A DNA stretch of 64,000 nt. Origin: Allobosea sp. AAP35 (GTDB taxonomy: Bacteria > Pseudomonadota > Alphaproteobacteria > Rhizobiales > Beijerinckiaceae). Where the stretch lies: NCBI RefSeq assembly GCF_001295925.1, contig NZ_LJHQ01000056.1, forward strand, positions 25,790 through 89,789, written 5' to 3'. Position numbers and translations under genes: made by a program. The notes below the pieces were generated by a model that was not told the origin of the DNA, did no database searches, and saw nothing but the letters and a program-made list of their open reading frames with translations. This document shows positions 46,679-56,204 of the stretch, in pieces; positions within the stretch are counted from its first letter, which is position 1, and each line of letters opens with the position of its first letter.

Positions 46679-47605
46679 ATGACCACCGGCCTCCTCATCG
46701 TCCAGATCCTGAACGGGCTCCAGCTCGGCATCCTGCTGTTTCTGGTCGCAGCCGGGCTGACGCTCGTCTTCGGCGTGATGGACTTCATCAACCTGGCCCA
46801 TGGCGTGCAGTACATGCTCGGCGCCTATCTGGCCGTGACCTTCGTCGGCCTGACGGGCAGCTTCGTGCTTGGGCTGGTCCTGGCGCTGGCGGCGGCGCTG
46901 GTGATCGGGCTGGCGCTCGAATTCCTGGTCTTTCGACATCTCTACGAACGCGACCATCTCGACCAGGTGCTGGCGACCTTCGGGTTGATCCTGCTGCTCA
47001 ACCAGGGGGTCAAGATGGTCTGGGGCGCGGCGCCGCTGTCAGTCCCGGTGCCTGAGTTTCTCTCCGGCAATGTCGCGCTGCTCGACGGCATCCTCTACCC
47101 TACCTATCGCTTCGCGCTGATTGGCGCGGGGCTGGCGGTCGGCGCACTGCTTTGGTTCATCGTCGAGAAGACGCGCGCCGGCATGCTGCTCCGGGCGGGC
47201 GCCTCGAATGCACCGATGGTCTCGGCGCTCGGCGTCGACATCAACAAGCTGTTCATGATCGTCTTCGCCTTCGGGACGATGCTCGCGGCCTTTGCCGGCG
47301 CGATGGCGGCGCCGATCCTCTCGGTCGAGCCCGGCATGGGCGACAATATCCTGATCCTCGCCTTCGTCGTCATCGTCGTCGGCGGCATCGGCTCGATCCG
47401 CGGCGCCTTCGTCGGCGCGCTGATCGTCGGCCTCGTCGACACGCTCGGTCGCTCCTCGATGAACGATCTTTTGCGCCTGTTCATGAGCGCACCCTCGGCA
47501 CGGGCGGCCGGCGCGGCGCTCTCCTCGATGCTGATCTACCTGGTCATGGCGATCGTGCTTTTCGTTCGGCCCGAGGGCCTGCTGCCCGCCAAGGGCCGGG
47601 CATGA
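46679..47605 (+). CDS. livH: Branched-chain-type ABC transporter permease, LivH-type
   Basis: This 308-residue permease has eight or so membrane segments. The first part LLIVQILNGLQLGILLFLVA leads to AGLTLVFGVMDFINLAHGVQ, the signature of LivH proteins, and RAGASNAPMVSALGVDIN is the cytoplasmic coupling loop. It overlaps livM by 4 nt (ATGA). Confidence 0.93.
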   Translation: MTTGLLIVQILNGLQLGILLFLVAAGLTLVFGVMDFINLAHGVQYMLGAYLAVTFVGLTGSFVLGLVLALAAALVIGLALEFLVFRHLYERDHLDQVLATFGLILLLNQGVKMVWGAAPLSVPVPEFLSGNVALLDGILYPTYRFALIGAGLAVGALLWFIVEKTRAGMLLRAGASNAPMVSALGVDINKLFMIVFAFGTMLAAFAGAMAAPILSVEPGMGDNILILAFVVIVVGGIGSIRGAFVGALIVGLVDTLGRSSMNDLLRLFMSAPSARAAGAALSSMLIYLVMAIVLFVRPEGLLPAKGRA

Positions 47606-48597
47606 GCCTCGCCAGTGCAGACGCGCCGGGGGCGGCACGGGAAAGCGCGCCCGCGCGACGGCGGCCCGTCGTCGCGATCGTGCTGTTCGGCCTGCTCGCG
47701 CTGCTGCCGCTGGCGGTTTCGCTGGGTTTGCCGCCGCACTGGATGACGCTGGTGACGCGGGCGATGATCTTCGGGATCGCTGCGCTCTCGCTCGATCTGA
47801 TCCTGGGCGTCGGCGGGCTCGTCTCCTTCGGCCATGCGGCCTTTGTCGGGATCGGCGCCTATGCGACCGGCATCATGATCACCGAGGGCCAGACGGAGAC
47901 GCTGCTGATCCTGCCGGTGGTGTTGGCAGCATGCGCGCTCTTCGGCCTGGTGACCGGCTTCGTCTCGCTGCGCACGCGCGGCGTTACCTTCATCATGATC
48001 ACGCTCGCCTTCGGCCAGATGGTGTATTTCCTCGCACAGGCGCTGTCGGCCTATGGCGGCGATGACGGGCTGACGCTGTATGAGCGCAGCACGGTGCTGG
48101 GCTTCGACCCGTTCAAGAACCGCGTCGCGTTCTTCTATGTGGTGCTGGGCGTGCTGCTGGCCTGCTATGCCCTCGTCAGCGTCATCGTCGCCTCGCGCTT
48201 CGGGCGGGTGCTGCGGGCAGCCCGCGAGAACGCGACGCGCGTGTCCGTCACGGGATTCCATGTCTCGCGCATCCGGCTCGTCGCCTATGTGATCTCAGGC
48301 ATGATCGCCGGGCTGTCGGGCTTTCTGCTCGCCAACCAGACCGAGTTTGTCAGCCCGGCCTTCATGTCCTGGCCGCGCTCGGGCGAGTTGATCTTCATGG
48401 TCGTGCTCGGCGGCGTCGGAAGCCTTCATGGCGCGATCATCGGCGCGCTCGCCTTCCTCGTGGCCGAAGACGTTCTGGCCGGCTGGACGGAGCATTGGAA
48501 GGTAATCTTCGGCCCGATGATCGTGCTATTCGTGCTGTTCACGCGGGGCGGAATCGTCGGCCTGATGCGCAGGCTCGGGGTCGCGCGTCATGACTGA
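47602..48597 (+). CDS. livM: Branched-chain-type ABC transporter permease, LivM-type
   Basis: The 331-residue multi-pass permease carries SLDLILGVGGLVSFGHAAFV and GVTFIMITLAFGQMVYFLAQ, then the coupling loop RAARENATRVSVTGFHVSRI. It pairs with LivH. ATG 47602 overlaps the livH stop and the end overlaps livG by 8 nt. The N-terminal about 20 residues are Ala/Pro/Arg-rich and cytoplasmic. Confidence 0.93.
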   Translation: MSLASADAPGAARESAPARRRPVVAIVLFGLLALLPLAVSLGLPPHWMTLVTRAMIFGIAALSLDLILGVGGLVSFGHAAFVGIGAYATGIMITEGQTETLLILPVVLAACALFGLVTGFVSLRTRGVTFIMITLAFGQMVYFLAQALSAYGGDDGLTLYERSTVLGFDPFKNRVAFFYVVLGVLLACYALVSVIVASRFGRVLRAARENATRVSVTGFHVSRIRLVAYVISGMIAGLSGFLLANQTEFVSPAFMSWPRSGELIFMVVLGGVGSLHGAIIGALAFLVAEDVLAGWTEHWKVIFGPMIVLFVLFTRGGIVGLMRRLGVARHD

Positions 48598-49339
48598 GCC
48601 CGTGCTGATTCTGTCTGGCCTGCAGAAGGCCTTCGGGGCGCTCAAGGTCACCGACGGCGTCAGCCTCTCGGTGGCGCCGGGCGAGTTGCATGCGCTGATC
48701 GGCCCCAACGGCGCCGGCAAGACGACCCTCGTGCACCAGATCTCCGGCATGCTGCGGCCCGACACCGGCAGCATCCGCTTCCGGGGCGAGGACATCACGC
48801 GATTTCCGCCGGAACAACGGGCGCGAGCCGGTCTGGCGCGCACCTTCCAGATCACCTCGACGATTCCTTCCCTGTCCGTTCTGGAGAATGTCGCGCTCGG
48901 CGTGCAGGCCCGGGCGGGCCATCCGCTGGCGCTGTTTCGCAATGCGGCGCAGGACGAGAGCCTGAACGGCCCGGCTTTTGCCGCAATCGAAGCTGTCGGC
49001 CTCTCCGACCGCGCCCATATCCTGGCCGGCCGGCTGTCGCATGGCGAGAAGCGCGCGCTCGAGATTGCCATGGCGCTGACACTGGAGCCCGCCGCCATCC
49101 TGCTCGACGAGCCGCTCGCCGGCGTCGGCCGGGAGGAGGGTGAGCGCCTGATCGCGCTGCTCAAGAGCCTCAAGGGCCGCTACGCCATGCTTCTGGTCGA
49201 GCATGACATGGAAGCCGTGTTCGCGCTCGCCGACACGGTCAGCGTGCTGGTCTATGGCCGCGTCATCGCCTCGGGTGATCCCGCATCCGTGCGGGCCGAC
49301 CCTGTCGTGCGCGAAGCCTATCTCGGCGAGGAGGGGTGA
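48590..49339 (+). CDS. livG: Branched-chain-type ABC transporter ATP-binding protein, LivG-type
   Basis: This 249-residue ATPase has Walker A LIGPNGAGKTTLV, the LivG-typical RAGLARTFQITSTIPSLSVL, a signature reading LSHGEKRALEIAMAL, Walker B AILLDEPLAGV and H-loop VEHDMEAVF. It lacks the longer LivG C-terminal extension. A palindromic element separates it from livF. Confidence 0.93.
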   Translation: MTEPVLILSGLQKAFGALKVTDGVSLSVAPGELHALIGPNGAGKTTLVHQISGMLRPDTGSIRFRGEDITRFPPEQRARAGLARTFQITSTIPSLSVLENVALGVQARAGHPLALFRNAAQDESLNGPAFAAIEAVGLSDRAHILAGRLSHGEKRALEIAMALTLEPAAILLDEPLAGVGREEGERLIALLKSLKGRYAMLLVEHDMEAVFALADTVSVLVYGRVIASGDPASVRADPVVREAYLGEEG

Positions 49340-49362
49340 TGGCGGTTCGTACGCTCTCCTCT

Positions 49363-49490
49363 GTCATTCCGGGGCTTCGCGCAGCGAAGAACCCGGAACC
49401 CACGACTGGGTACACCCGTCATGGCGCCGCCGAATGGTCTCACCCGGTCGTGGGTTCCGGGTTCGCGCCTACGGCGCACCCCGGAAAGAC
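49363..49490. repeat. Palindromic intergenic element (GTCAT family, type C, degenerate right end)
   Basis: The start GTCATTCCGGGGCTTCGCG is identical to the copy at 45057, and the inner arms GGAACCCACGACTGGGT / ACCCGGTCGTGGGTTCC are nearly perfectly complementary. The right end is CCCGGAAAGAC instead of ATGAC. It lies between livG and livF. Confidence 0.8.
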
Positions 49491-49508
49491 AGCGGGGGAG
49501 TGCCGTTT

Positions 49509-50207
<699 letters not shown>

Positions 50208-50214
50208 GTTGAGC

Positions 50215-50291
50215 GTCATTGCGAGCGCAGCGAAGCAATCCAGGGGGACGTCAAGCAAAACGCTGGATTGCTTCGCTACGCTCGCAATGAC
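50215..50291. repeat. Palindromic intergenic element (GTCAT...ATGAC family, type D)
   Basis: GTCATTGCGAGCGCAGCGAAGCAATCCAG pairs as a long hairpin with CTGGATTGCTTCGC...GCTCGCAATGAC; arms are almost perfect over about 28 bp (first 12: GTCATTGCGAGC). It lies 8 nt after livF and may terminate or process the transcript before the cupin gene. Confidence 0.85.
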
Positions 50292-50317
50292 GTAGGGACG
50301 ACCAAGGAGAACCACCC

Positions 50318-50779
50318 ATGATGAAGCCACTGACCGCAGGCGTCACAAAGGCCAATGAAGGGCTCGATTCCATTTCCTGGAACATCCTCGGCCAAACCTA
50401 TGTCCCGAAGTCGCTGAGCCCGGATTCCTTCTCCTGGCACGCCACCTTCCCGGCCGGCACCTTCGTGCCGCCGCATATCCACACGACGCAGGACGAGTTC
50501 ATCTACATGCTCGAAGGCCGGCTCGACCTCGTGCTCGACGGCACTGAGAGCCATGCCCTGCCCGGCGATCTGATCCGGCTGCCGCGCAACGTTCCGCATG
50601 GCCTGTTCAACAAGAGCGACGCCCCGGTGAAATGCCTGTTCTGGGTCGCCCCCACCGGCCGACTTTATGATCTGTTCTGGGGTATTCATTCGATGGCCGA
50701 GCAGAACCCGGGCGATGTCGTCGCGCTGGCGGCCAGGCACGAGGTCGATTTCCTGCCGCCGCCCCCAGACGGCGCCTGA
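50318..50779 (+). CDS. Cupin domain protein
   Basis: This 153-residue single-domain cupin binds metal via H53, H55, E60 (PPHIHTTQDEFIYMLEG) and H94 (NVPHGLFNKS). The metal-ligand set is complete, so it could be a dioxygenase, isomerase or decarboxylase-like enzyme rather than a plain binding domain. It follows the liv-type importer on the same strand after a hairpin and probably works on the imported compound. AAGGAG precedes the start. Confidence 0.85.
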   Translation: MMKPLTAGVTKANEGLDSISWNILGQTYVPKSLSPDSFSWHATFPAGTFVPPHIHTTQDEFIYMLEGRLDLVLDGTESHALPGDLIRLPRNVPHGLFNKSDAPVKCLFWVAPTGRLYDLFWGIHSMAEQNPGDVVALAARHEVDFLPPPPDGA

Positions 50780-50896
50780 GCGCGCTGGATTAAGGTTAAA
50801 CCGACGTCAAGGCTGCGCTGGCGCCGCATTTCCGGCAGTTTGCTTCCAACGAACACAGTGACGGGCTGAAATGGCTCGTCCGTCAGGGAGCAGATC

Positions 50897-51208
50897 ATGA
50901 TCGCCAATCGCCGCATCGAGATGCGAACCCGCGTCTTCCACGGCGCCAGCGTGGTCTTCAACGGTCGCCAATCGGTCATGGCCTGCACCGTCCGCAACTG
51001 GTCGCAGACGGGGGCGATGGTGCGCATGAGCGACTGTATCGCGCTGCCCGAGACCTTCGAACTCGACATCGCCACCACGGAAGAATGCGTCCGGGTGCGG
51101 CAATGTTGGCGGCGCGGCGACGATGTCGGCGTCGTCTTCATCCCGGCCGAAGAACAGCGAACCTGCACAGTCGTCTCGCTGCAGGATGCCCGCGCCAGGC
51201 GCGGCTGA
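50897..51208 (+). CDS. PilZ domain protein (c-di-GMP binding)
   Basis: This 103-residue protein consists of one PilZ domain: the arginine motif RRIEMRTRV at the N-terminus and NWSQTGAMVRM (the D/NxSxxG loop) about 20 residues later, with beta strands to VGVVFIPAEE. Both c-di-GMP contact motifs are recognisable, although the arginine motif is spaced irregularly. It is alone; no motility or polysaccharide gene adjoins it. The 168 bp after it hold nothing I recognise. Confidence 0.82.
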   Translation: MIANRRIEMRTRVFHGASVVFNGRQSVMACTVRNWSQTGAMVRMSDCIALPETFELDIATTEECVRVRQCWRRGDDVGVVFIPAEEQRTCTVVSLQDARARRG

Positions 51209-51376
51209 CAGACCGGCGCCCCATTGGTGTGAAGCAGTTGCAACGGCTCTTGCCCGCACGCCAGCGTCGGAGCCGTTTAGGTTCAGCAAAGCTTACTGCT
51301 GCCACCGGAGTTGCGAGCAGGACAACGCCCGGTGACGACGCGGATCCGGCAACTCACGGGAGCCGGCTGAGCGCGA

Positions 51377-52621
51377 TCAGCCGCGCTTTGCGAGTTGTTC
51401 CTGGGAATACCCCGCCTTGCCGGCATAGGACTTCACGATCGCCTCGCGCCGCGCATAGCTCAACACGCGCTCGACATCGTCGAAGCCATTGGGCGCCAGT
51501 TGCTCGACTGCGTCGATGACGCGCTCGGGGCCGCCCTTACGATTCAGCGCGACGATCTCCGCCGTCGCCGGCAGGCGTTGCGCCTCATAGGCCGACAGCG
51601 CATGGCGCGGGTGTTCGGCGCGCACCAGTTCGTCGGCGAGGCATCGGGCATCGAGAATGGCCTGCGACGCGCCGTTCGAGCCGACCGGGTACATCGGATG
51701 GGCGGCGTCACCGAGCAGCGTCACGCGGCCATGCGTCCAGCGCGGCAACGGATCCCGATCACACATCGGATAGTCCCAGAACCCCGGGCTGGCCTGAATC
51801 AGCCCGAGGATATCGACTCCGGGCACGGTGAAGCGACGCGCGAAGGGCAAGACGTCCTCGAGCCGACCCGGCTTCGACCAGGCCTCCTTCGGGGGCGGCC
51901 GGGCCGGATCGCCGGTGCGGATATTGACCACCCAGTTGGTCAGCCGGGTCTGCGGCGTCGCGCCCTTGGCGATCGGATAGAGCACCAGTTTTCCGGCCAT
52001 GCCGCCGGCGACGATCATGCTTTCCCCGTCGAGGAAGACCGGCCAGTCGCAGGCGCCTCGCCACATCTGGACGCCGTTCCAGCGCGGCGGACCCTGGTTT
52101 GGAAAGAAATGGGCGCGGACCGCGGAATGGATGCCGTCGGCGGCGACGAGGATGTCGGCACGCGCCGTCTCGCCCGCCTCGCCGCGACGGGAATCGGTGA
52201 AATGCGCGGTGACGCCGCCTTCGTCCTGGATAAAGCCTTGCAGCCGGCGGCCGGTCGCGATCGCCCCCTCGCCCAGCCGCGCCACGACCGCGTCGCGGAT
52301 CACGCCCTGCAGGCGCCCTCGATGGATCGAGAACTGCGGGGTGGCCAAGCCGGCATGAAGCCCACGCGGCTCGCGCCAGACGGTCTGGCCGAAGCGGTTC
52401 ATGTAGACGAGTTCGCGGGTGCGGATCGCGACTGCGTCGAGCGCGGGAAGGAGATCCAGTTCGGCCAGTTCGCGGATCGCATGAGGCAGCGTGTTGATGC
52501 CGACGCCGACCTCGCGGATTTCGCCGGATTGCTCATAAACGGTCGCCGCAATGCCGCGCGCCTGTAGCATGAGCGCGAGCGTCAGCCCGCCGATCCCCGC
52601 TCCAACGATGATGACCTTCAT
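51377..52621 (-). CDS. FAD-dependent monooxygenase, PhzS/UbiH-like
   Basis: This 414-residue class A flavoprotein monooxygenase has VIIVGAGIGGLTLALML (dinucleotide fold) at the N-terminus, the ADILVAADGIHSAVR segment (DG motif), and LLGDAAHPMYPVGSNGASQA near residue 300 (GD motif). No membrane or C-terminal thioredoxin-like domain is present. It hydroxylates an aromatic or heteroaromatic ring. A perfect 20-bp palindrome and a TTGACA box lie upstream. Substrate is unknown; the PYPVGSNG-type motif is common in PhzS-like proteins and unlike urate hydroxylase HpxO. Confidence 0.88.
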   Translation of the reverse strand: MKVIIVGAGIGGLTLALMLQARGIAATVYEQSGEIREVGVGINTLPHAIRELAELDLLPALDAVAIRTRELVYMNRFGQTVWREPRGLHAGLATPQFSIHRGRLQGVIRDAVVARLGEGAIATGRRLQGFIQDEGGVTAHFTDSRRGEAGETARADILVAADGIHSAVRAHFFPNQGPPRWNGVQMWRGACDWPVFLDGESMIVAGGMAGKLVLYPIAKGATPQTRLTNWVVNIRTGDPARPPPKEAWSKPGRLEDVLPFARRFTVPGVDILGLIQASPGFWDYPMCDRDPLPRWTHGRVTLLGDAAHPMYPVGSNGASQAILDARCLADELVRAEHPRHALSAYEAQRLPATAEIVALNRKGGPERVIDAVEQLAPNGFDDVERVLSYARREAIVKSYAGKAGYSQEQLAKRG

Positions 52622-52640
52622 GCCGATCCCCAGCCCCCTA

Positions 52641-52678
52641 TTATTTCAAGCTTGAAATAACCGGGTTTGCTTTGTCAA
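52641..52678 (-). promoter_or_regulatory. Perfect 20-bp palindromic operator overlapping monooxygenase promoter
   Basis: TTATTTCAAGCTTGAAATAA (52641-52660) is an exact palindrome, 20 nt before the monooxygenase ATG. A TTGACA -35 box lies on the minus strand at 52678-52673, placing the palindrome over the -10 region. A near-copy is at 45233-45246. MarR-family repressors commonly bind such sites; no such regulator is encoded nearby in the window. Confidence 0.75.
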
Positions 52679-52906
52679 TCCGGTGAGAATGGCGCTCAAC
52701 GGTTGCATGAAGCCGTCCCGCTCGCGGGAACGAACGCGAATTCTGTGCGTATCTGTCGCTGCGGGCATCGCATTTCGACGATCGTCGTGGCAACTGCCGC
52801 GGTGGCGCCCTGTGATGCGCGGCAAGGTTGCTGCGGATGACGGCATCGCCAAGGACGGCCGACCCTGCCGGGCGGCGCCCTACAACACGCTCCGAAGGAG
52901 ATCTCC

Positions 52907-53179
52907 ATGACCAAGAACGAATTGATCGCCGCCATCGCTGACGAGACCGGCAAGTCGAAGACGGACGTCACCGCCGTCCTGGCTTCCCTGGGAACCGTTG
53001 TCGCCAAGGCGCTCAAGTCCGGCGACGACATCACGCTCGGCGGCGTCGGCAAGCTCTCGGCGGCCAAGCGCGAGGCCCGCGAGGCCCGCAATCCCTCGAC
53101 CGGCGCGACGATCCAGGTGCCTGCCAAGACGGTCGTCAAGTTCAAGGTGACCAAGGATCTCGCCGACGCCGTGGCGTGA
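52907..53179 (+). CDS. hup: HU family DNA-binding protein
   Basis: This 90-residue histone-like protein has MTKNELIAAIADETGKSKTD, the flexible arm region ARNPSTGATIQVPAKTVVKF, and an end KDLADAVA. It compacts and bends DNA as a dimer. GAAGGAGAT precedes the ATG closely. A long hairpin follows the stop. The 285 bp before it contain the monooxygenase operator and no supported gene. Confidence 0.97.
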   Translation: MTKNELIAAIADETGKSKTDVTAVLASLGTVVAKALKSGDDITLGGVGKLSAAKREAREARNPSTGATIQVPAKTVVKFKVTKDLADAVA

Positions 53180-53189
53180 TTTCGCAAAG

Positions 53190-53234
53190 CCCGCAGTCGA
53201 TCCGGCCATTTCTTCCGGCCGGTTCGACTGCGGG
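53190..53234 (+). terminator. Stem-loop after HU gene
   Basis: CCCGCAGTCGA...TCGACTGCGGG form an 11-bp outer stem with an inner CCGGCC/GGCCGG pair around a TTTCTT-type loop, 10 nt after the HU stop. It probably acts as transcription terminator despite lacking a T-tract. Confidence 0.65.
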
Positions 53235-53277
53235 GTCGCCCACTTGACCGCACCGCTCCCGACGCCACAGTAGCGCG

Positions 53278-54453
53278 ATGTTCCTGCGCCTCTTCACCGA
53301 TCTGCGCGCCGCCAAGGTGCCCGTCACGCTGCGCGAATATCTCGCGCTCCTCGAAGGCGTCGAGGCCGACCTGAGCGAACACCGGGTCGATGATTTCTAT
53401 TATCTCGCGCGCTGCTGCCTGGTGAAGGATGAGCGCCATCTGGACCGTTTCGATCAGGTCTTCGCCCAGGTCTTCAAGGGTATGGAGTTCCTCGGCCAGA
53501 CGGTCGAGGCGAGCGCCATTCCCGACGAATGGTTGAAGAGGCTCGCGGAAAAATATCTCACGGCTGAAGAGAAAGCGCAGATCGAGGCTCTCGGCTGGGA
53601 CAAGCTGTTCGAGACGTTGAAGCAGCGACTCGCCGAACAGAAGGGCCGCCACCAGGGCGGCTCCAAATGGATCGGCACAGCCGGGACCTCGCCCTATGGC
53701 GCCTATGGCTACAATCCCGAAGGCATCCGCATCGGCCAGGACGGCAACCGCAATTTCAGCGCGGTAAAAGTCTGGGACAAGCGCGACTTCAAGGATTTCG
53801 ACGACACGCGCGAATTGGGCGTCCGCAATCTGCGGATCGCGCTGCGTCGTCTGCGCAAGTTCGCCCGCACCGGAGCGGCCGAGGAACTCGATCTCGACTC
53901 GACGATCAGCGAGACGGCGCGGCACGGCTATCTCGACGTCAAGCTGCGCCCCGAGCGGCGCAACGCGGTCAAGGTGCTGCTGTTTCTCGATGTCGGCGGC
54001 TCGATGGACTGGCATGTCGAACTGGCCGAGGAGCTGTTCTCGGCGGCGCGGGCCGAGTTCAAGCATTTCGAGCATTTCTACTTCCACAACTGCCCCTATG
54101 AGCGGGTCTGGCGCGAGAACCGCCGCCGCCATGACCAGACGATCCCCACCCTCGAGCTGCTGCGGACCTACCCGGCCGACTACCGCGTGGTCTTCGTCGG
54201 CGATGCCTCGATGAGCCCCTATGAAATCGCGATGCCGGGCGGCTCGGTCGAGCACTGGAACGAGGAGGCCGGCGCGGTCTGGATGGAGCGGCTTACCGGG
54301 CGCTTCGCGAAATCGGTCTGGCTCAACCCGGTGCAGCAGCATCTGTGGAGCTACACCCAGTCGATCCGCCAGATCGGCGCGCTGATGGGCGGACGGATGT
54401 TCCCGCTGACGCTGGATGGGCTTGATGGGGCGATGAAGGTTTTGGCGCGGTGA
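53278..54453 (+). CDS. VWA domain protein, CoxE-like (COG3825)
   Basis: The 391-residue protein has an N-terminal helical domain (LFTDLRAAKVPVTLREYLAL) and a C-terminal von Willebrand factor A domain whose MIDAS reads LLFLDVGGSMDWHVELAEE (DxGxS in place of DxSxS, as in COG3825), followed by FVGDASMSPYEI. Family members usually partner a MoxR AAA+ ATPase in metalloenzyme assembly. No MoxR gene is adjacent here. Cytoplasmic. Confidence 0.88.
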   Translation: MFLRLFTDLRAAKVPVTLREYLALLEGVEADLSEHRVDDFYYLARCCLVKDERHLDRFDQVFAQVFKGMEFLGQTVEASAIPDEWLKRLAEKYLTAEEKAQIEALGWDKLFETLKQRLAEQKGRHQGGSKWIGTAGTSPYGAYGYNPEGIRIGQDGNRNFSAVKVWDKRDFKDFDDTRELGVRNLRIALRRLRKFARTGAAEELDLDSTISETARHGYLDVKLRPERRNAVKVLLFLDVGGSMDWHVELAEELFSAARAEFKHFEHFYFHNCPYERVWRENRRRHDQTIPTLELLRTYPADYRVVFVGDASMSPYEIAMPGGSVEHWNEEAGAVWMERLTGRFAKSVWLNPVQQHLWSYTQSIRQIGALMGGRMFPLTLDGLDGAMKVLAR

Positions 54454-54525
54454 TTGCACGTGCCCGGGCCGTGCCTGTAGCCGCCTGTCCGGATCGGTAG
54501 GGCTTCCAGCCAGATTGAACCTTGG

Positions 54526-55143
54526 ATGTTTCTCCTGACCGTCGCCACCATCTGGGCTCTCGCCGCGATGACACCCGGGGCTAATTTCCTGTTCGTGGTG
54601 CAGGCCGCGCTGACCGGCTCGCGGCCCATCATCGTCTGGGCCATTCTCGGCACGATCACGGGAACGGCCTGCTGGGGCCTGGCCGGCTGGCTGGGGGTGG
54701 GATTGCTCTTCAAGGCGGCACCGGCCGCTTATCTGGGCCTCAAAATCCTGGGCGGTCTCTATCTGATCTATCTCGGCCTGCGCGTACTCTGGCGGATCGG
54801 TGCCGGGGCTATACCGGCGGCTGCGGAGGGTCGCGCCGGCACCCTCACCGCAGCGAAGGCTTTCCGGATCGGCCTCGTTGCCAATCTCGCCAATCCGAAA
54901 TCGGCGATCTTCGTCTCCAGCCTCTTTGCCGCGACGTTGCCGCCGGGCGCGTCCTGGACCTATGGCGCTTCGGCGGTCGCGACGATGGTGCTGATTTCAG
55001 CCCTTTGGTATAGCGTTGTCGCGGCGGCATTGACGCGAGGCCCGGTCCTGCGCAGCTATCACCGGATGCGGCGTCGGCTCGATCTCGCGACAGGACTGAT
55101 CTTCGTCGGCTTCGGCAGCAAGCTCATCGCCGCGCAGTCCTGA
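54526..55143 (+). CDS. LysE/RhtB family amino-acid exporter
   Basis: This 205-residue, six-helix membrane protein carries the RhtB signature near its N-terminus (MTPGANFLFVVQAALTGSRP; usually TPGPN) and ANPKSAIFVSSLFAATLPPG. Members export amino acids or derivatives such as homoserine or threonine. Substrate is unknown. Confidence 0.9.
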   Translation: MFLLTVATIWALAAMTPGANFLFVVQAALTGSRPIIVWAILGTITGTACWGLAGWLGVGLLFKAAPAAYLGLKILGGLYLIYLGLRVLWRIGAGAIPAAAEGRAGTLTAAKAFRIGLVANLANPKSAIFVSSLFAATLPPGASWTYGASAVATMVLISALWYSVVAAALTRGPVLRSYHRMRRRLDLATGLIFVGFGSKLIAAQS

Positions 55144-55163
55144 CAAGGCCGTGCCGACACGCT

Positions 55164-55775
55164 ATGGCTCTCGCCATGACATCCCCGCCCGACGACGCCC
55201 CTCCCCCGACCTGGCGCCAGCGCCCGAAGCCGGTCGGTTTCGAGATCGCCTACAAGCTCGAGGGCGATATGCTGGAGATCGACACCACCCGGAAGATCGA
55301 CCGCGTCCGGCTGGCGGCGGTCGAGCAGGTCCGCTTCCTCTATGCGCCGAGCAATCTGAGTTCGAAGGGCTTCAAGACGCAGCTGCGGCTGAGCGACGGC
55401 AAGACCATCACCTTCGGCAACCTGTCCTGGCGCTCGCTCACCGACATGGACCGGGACGATGCCGGCTACTACGCCTTTGTCCACGTGCTGGCGGCGGCGA
55501 TCGCCCGGGCCAATCCGCGTGCCCGCTTCGTCACGGGCAAGCCCTTCGCCTTCTGGGTCGCGCTGGCCTGCGTCAGCTTTCTGTCCCTGCTGATGCTGGT
55601 CTTCTTCACCGGGCGCGCGCTGCTCCAGGGTGCCCATTCGACGGCCCTGCTCGGCCTGCTGCTGACGGTGGCGTCCTACTGGCAGATCAAGCCGATGGTC
55701 GCACTCAACCGACCGCGCGAGCTTGCTCTCGGCGAGGTCCCGGACGATCTGGTGCCGGGCCGCCCTGCCGCCTGA
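55164..55775 (+). CDS. Hypothetical protein with two C-terminal transmembrane segments
   Basis: This protein has 199-203 residues (start 55164 or Met 5 at 55176). The soluble N-terminal half (PVGFEIAYKLEGDMLEIDTT, VRFLYAPSNLSSKGFKTQL) looks beta-rich, a pattern I cannot place in a named family. Two hydrophobic stretches follow, FWVALACVSFLSLLMLVFFT and ALLGLLLTVASYWQI, then PRELALGEVPDDLVPG. It may be a lipid- or membrane-associated bactofilin-like or PH-like protein; no role is assigned. It converges on the universal stress protein gene. Confidence 0.75.
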   Translation: MALAMTSPPDDAPPPTWRQRPKPVGFEIAYKLEGDMLEIDTTRKIDRVRLAAVEQVRFLYAPSNLSSKGFKTQLRLSDGKTITFGNLSWRSLTDMDRDDAGYYAFVHVLAAAIARANPRARFVTGKPFAFWVALACVSFLSLLMLVFFTGRALLQGAHSTALLGLLLTVASYWQIKPMVALNRPRELALGEVPDDLVPGRPAA

Positions 55776-55781
55776 CCCTGC

Positions 55782-56204
55782 TCAGCGAACCACCAGCACC
55801 GAGCATTTGGCGCGTCGCACGATCGCCGAGGCGTTCGAGCCGATGACGAAAGCCAGCATGCCGGGCTCATGTGAGCCGATGATGATGAGATCGGCGCCGC
55901 TGGCCTCGGCCTCGGCCAGCACCTCGCCATGGACCGAGCCGACCAGCACCTTGGCCGAGACCTGCGTCTCGGGCAGATCGATCTTGGCGGCGATGGCAGC
56001 GAGCTTGGCCTGCGCATCCTCCTGCTGCTCGGCATCGAAATCGGCCGGCACGAATTCCATATAGGTGATCGGCACGAGGGCGCGGACATAGACCAGCCTG
56101 ACCACGCCGACCGTGGCCTTCGCGAAGGAGACGGCGGCGGCGATGGCGGCATCGGCCATCTCGGGCTCGGCGATGTCGACGGGAACCAGGATCGATTTGT
56201 ACAT
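55782..56204 (-). CDS. Universal stress protein (UspA family)
   Basis: This 140-residue USP has MYKSILVPVDIAEPEMADAA at the start and the ATP-binding loop GADLIIIGSHEPGMLAFVIG-SNA, with VRRAKCSVLVVR at the end. The GxxG-9x-G(S/T) motif is recognisable, so ATP binding is possible. ATG 56204 has GAGGAG upstream. Cytoplasmic. Confidence 0.93.
   Translation of the reverse strand: MYKSILVPVDIAEPEMADAAIAAAVSFAKATVGVVRLVYVRALVPITYMEFVPADFDAEQQEDAQAKLAAIAAKIDLPETQVSAKVLVGSVHGEVLAEAEASGADLIIIGSHEPGMLAFVIGSNASAIVRRAKCSVLVVR

Noticed and set aside
51377..52621. Monooxygenase as FAD-dependent urate hydroxylase completing the purine pathway
   Set aside because: The GDAAHPMYPVGSNGASQA region and overall pattern fit the PhzS-like group; HpxO-type residues are not evident, and its operator pairs it with the liv-type importer rather than with xdh.
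52683..52910. A 75-codon plus-strand frame before the HU gene
   Set aside because: It overlaps the monooxygenase promoter region and the HU RBS, is Arg-rich and matches nothing recognisable.
53278..54453. Part of a carbon monoxide dehydrogenase cluster
   Set aside because: Only a CoxE-like VWA gene is present; no coxSML-type genes occur beside it, and the Mo enzyme at 35-40 kb is clearly xanthine dehydrogenase.
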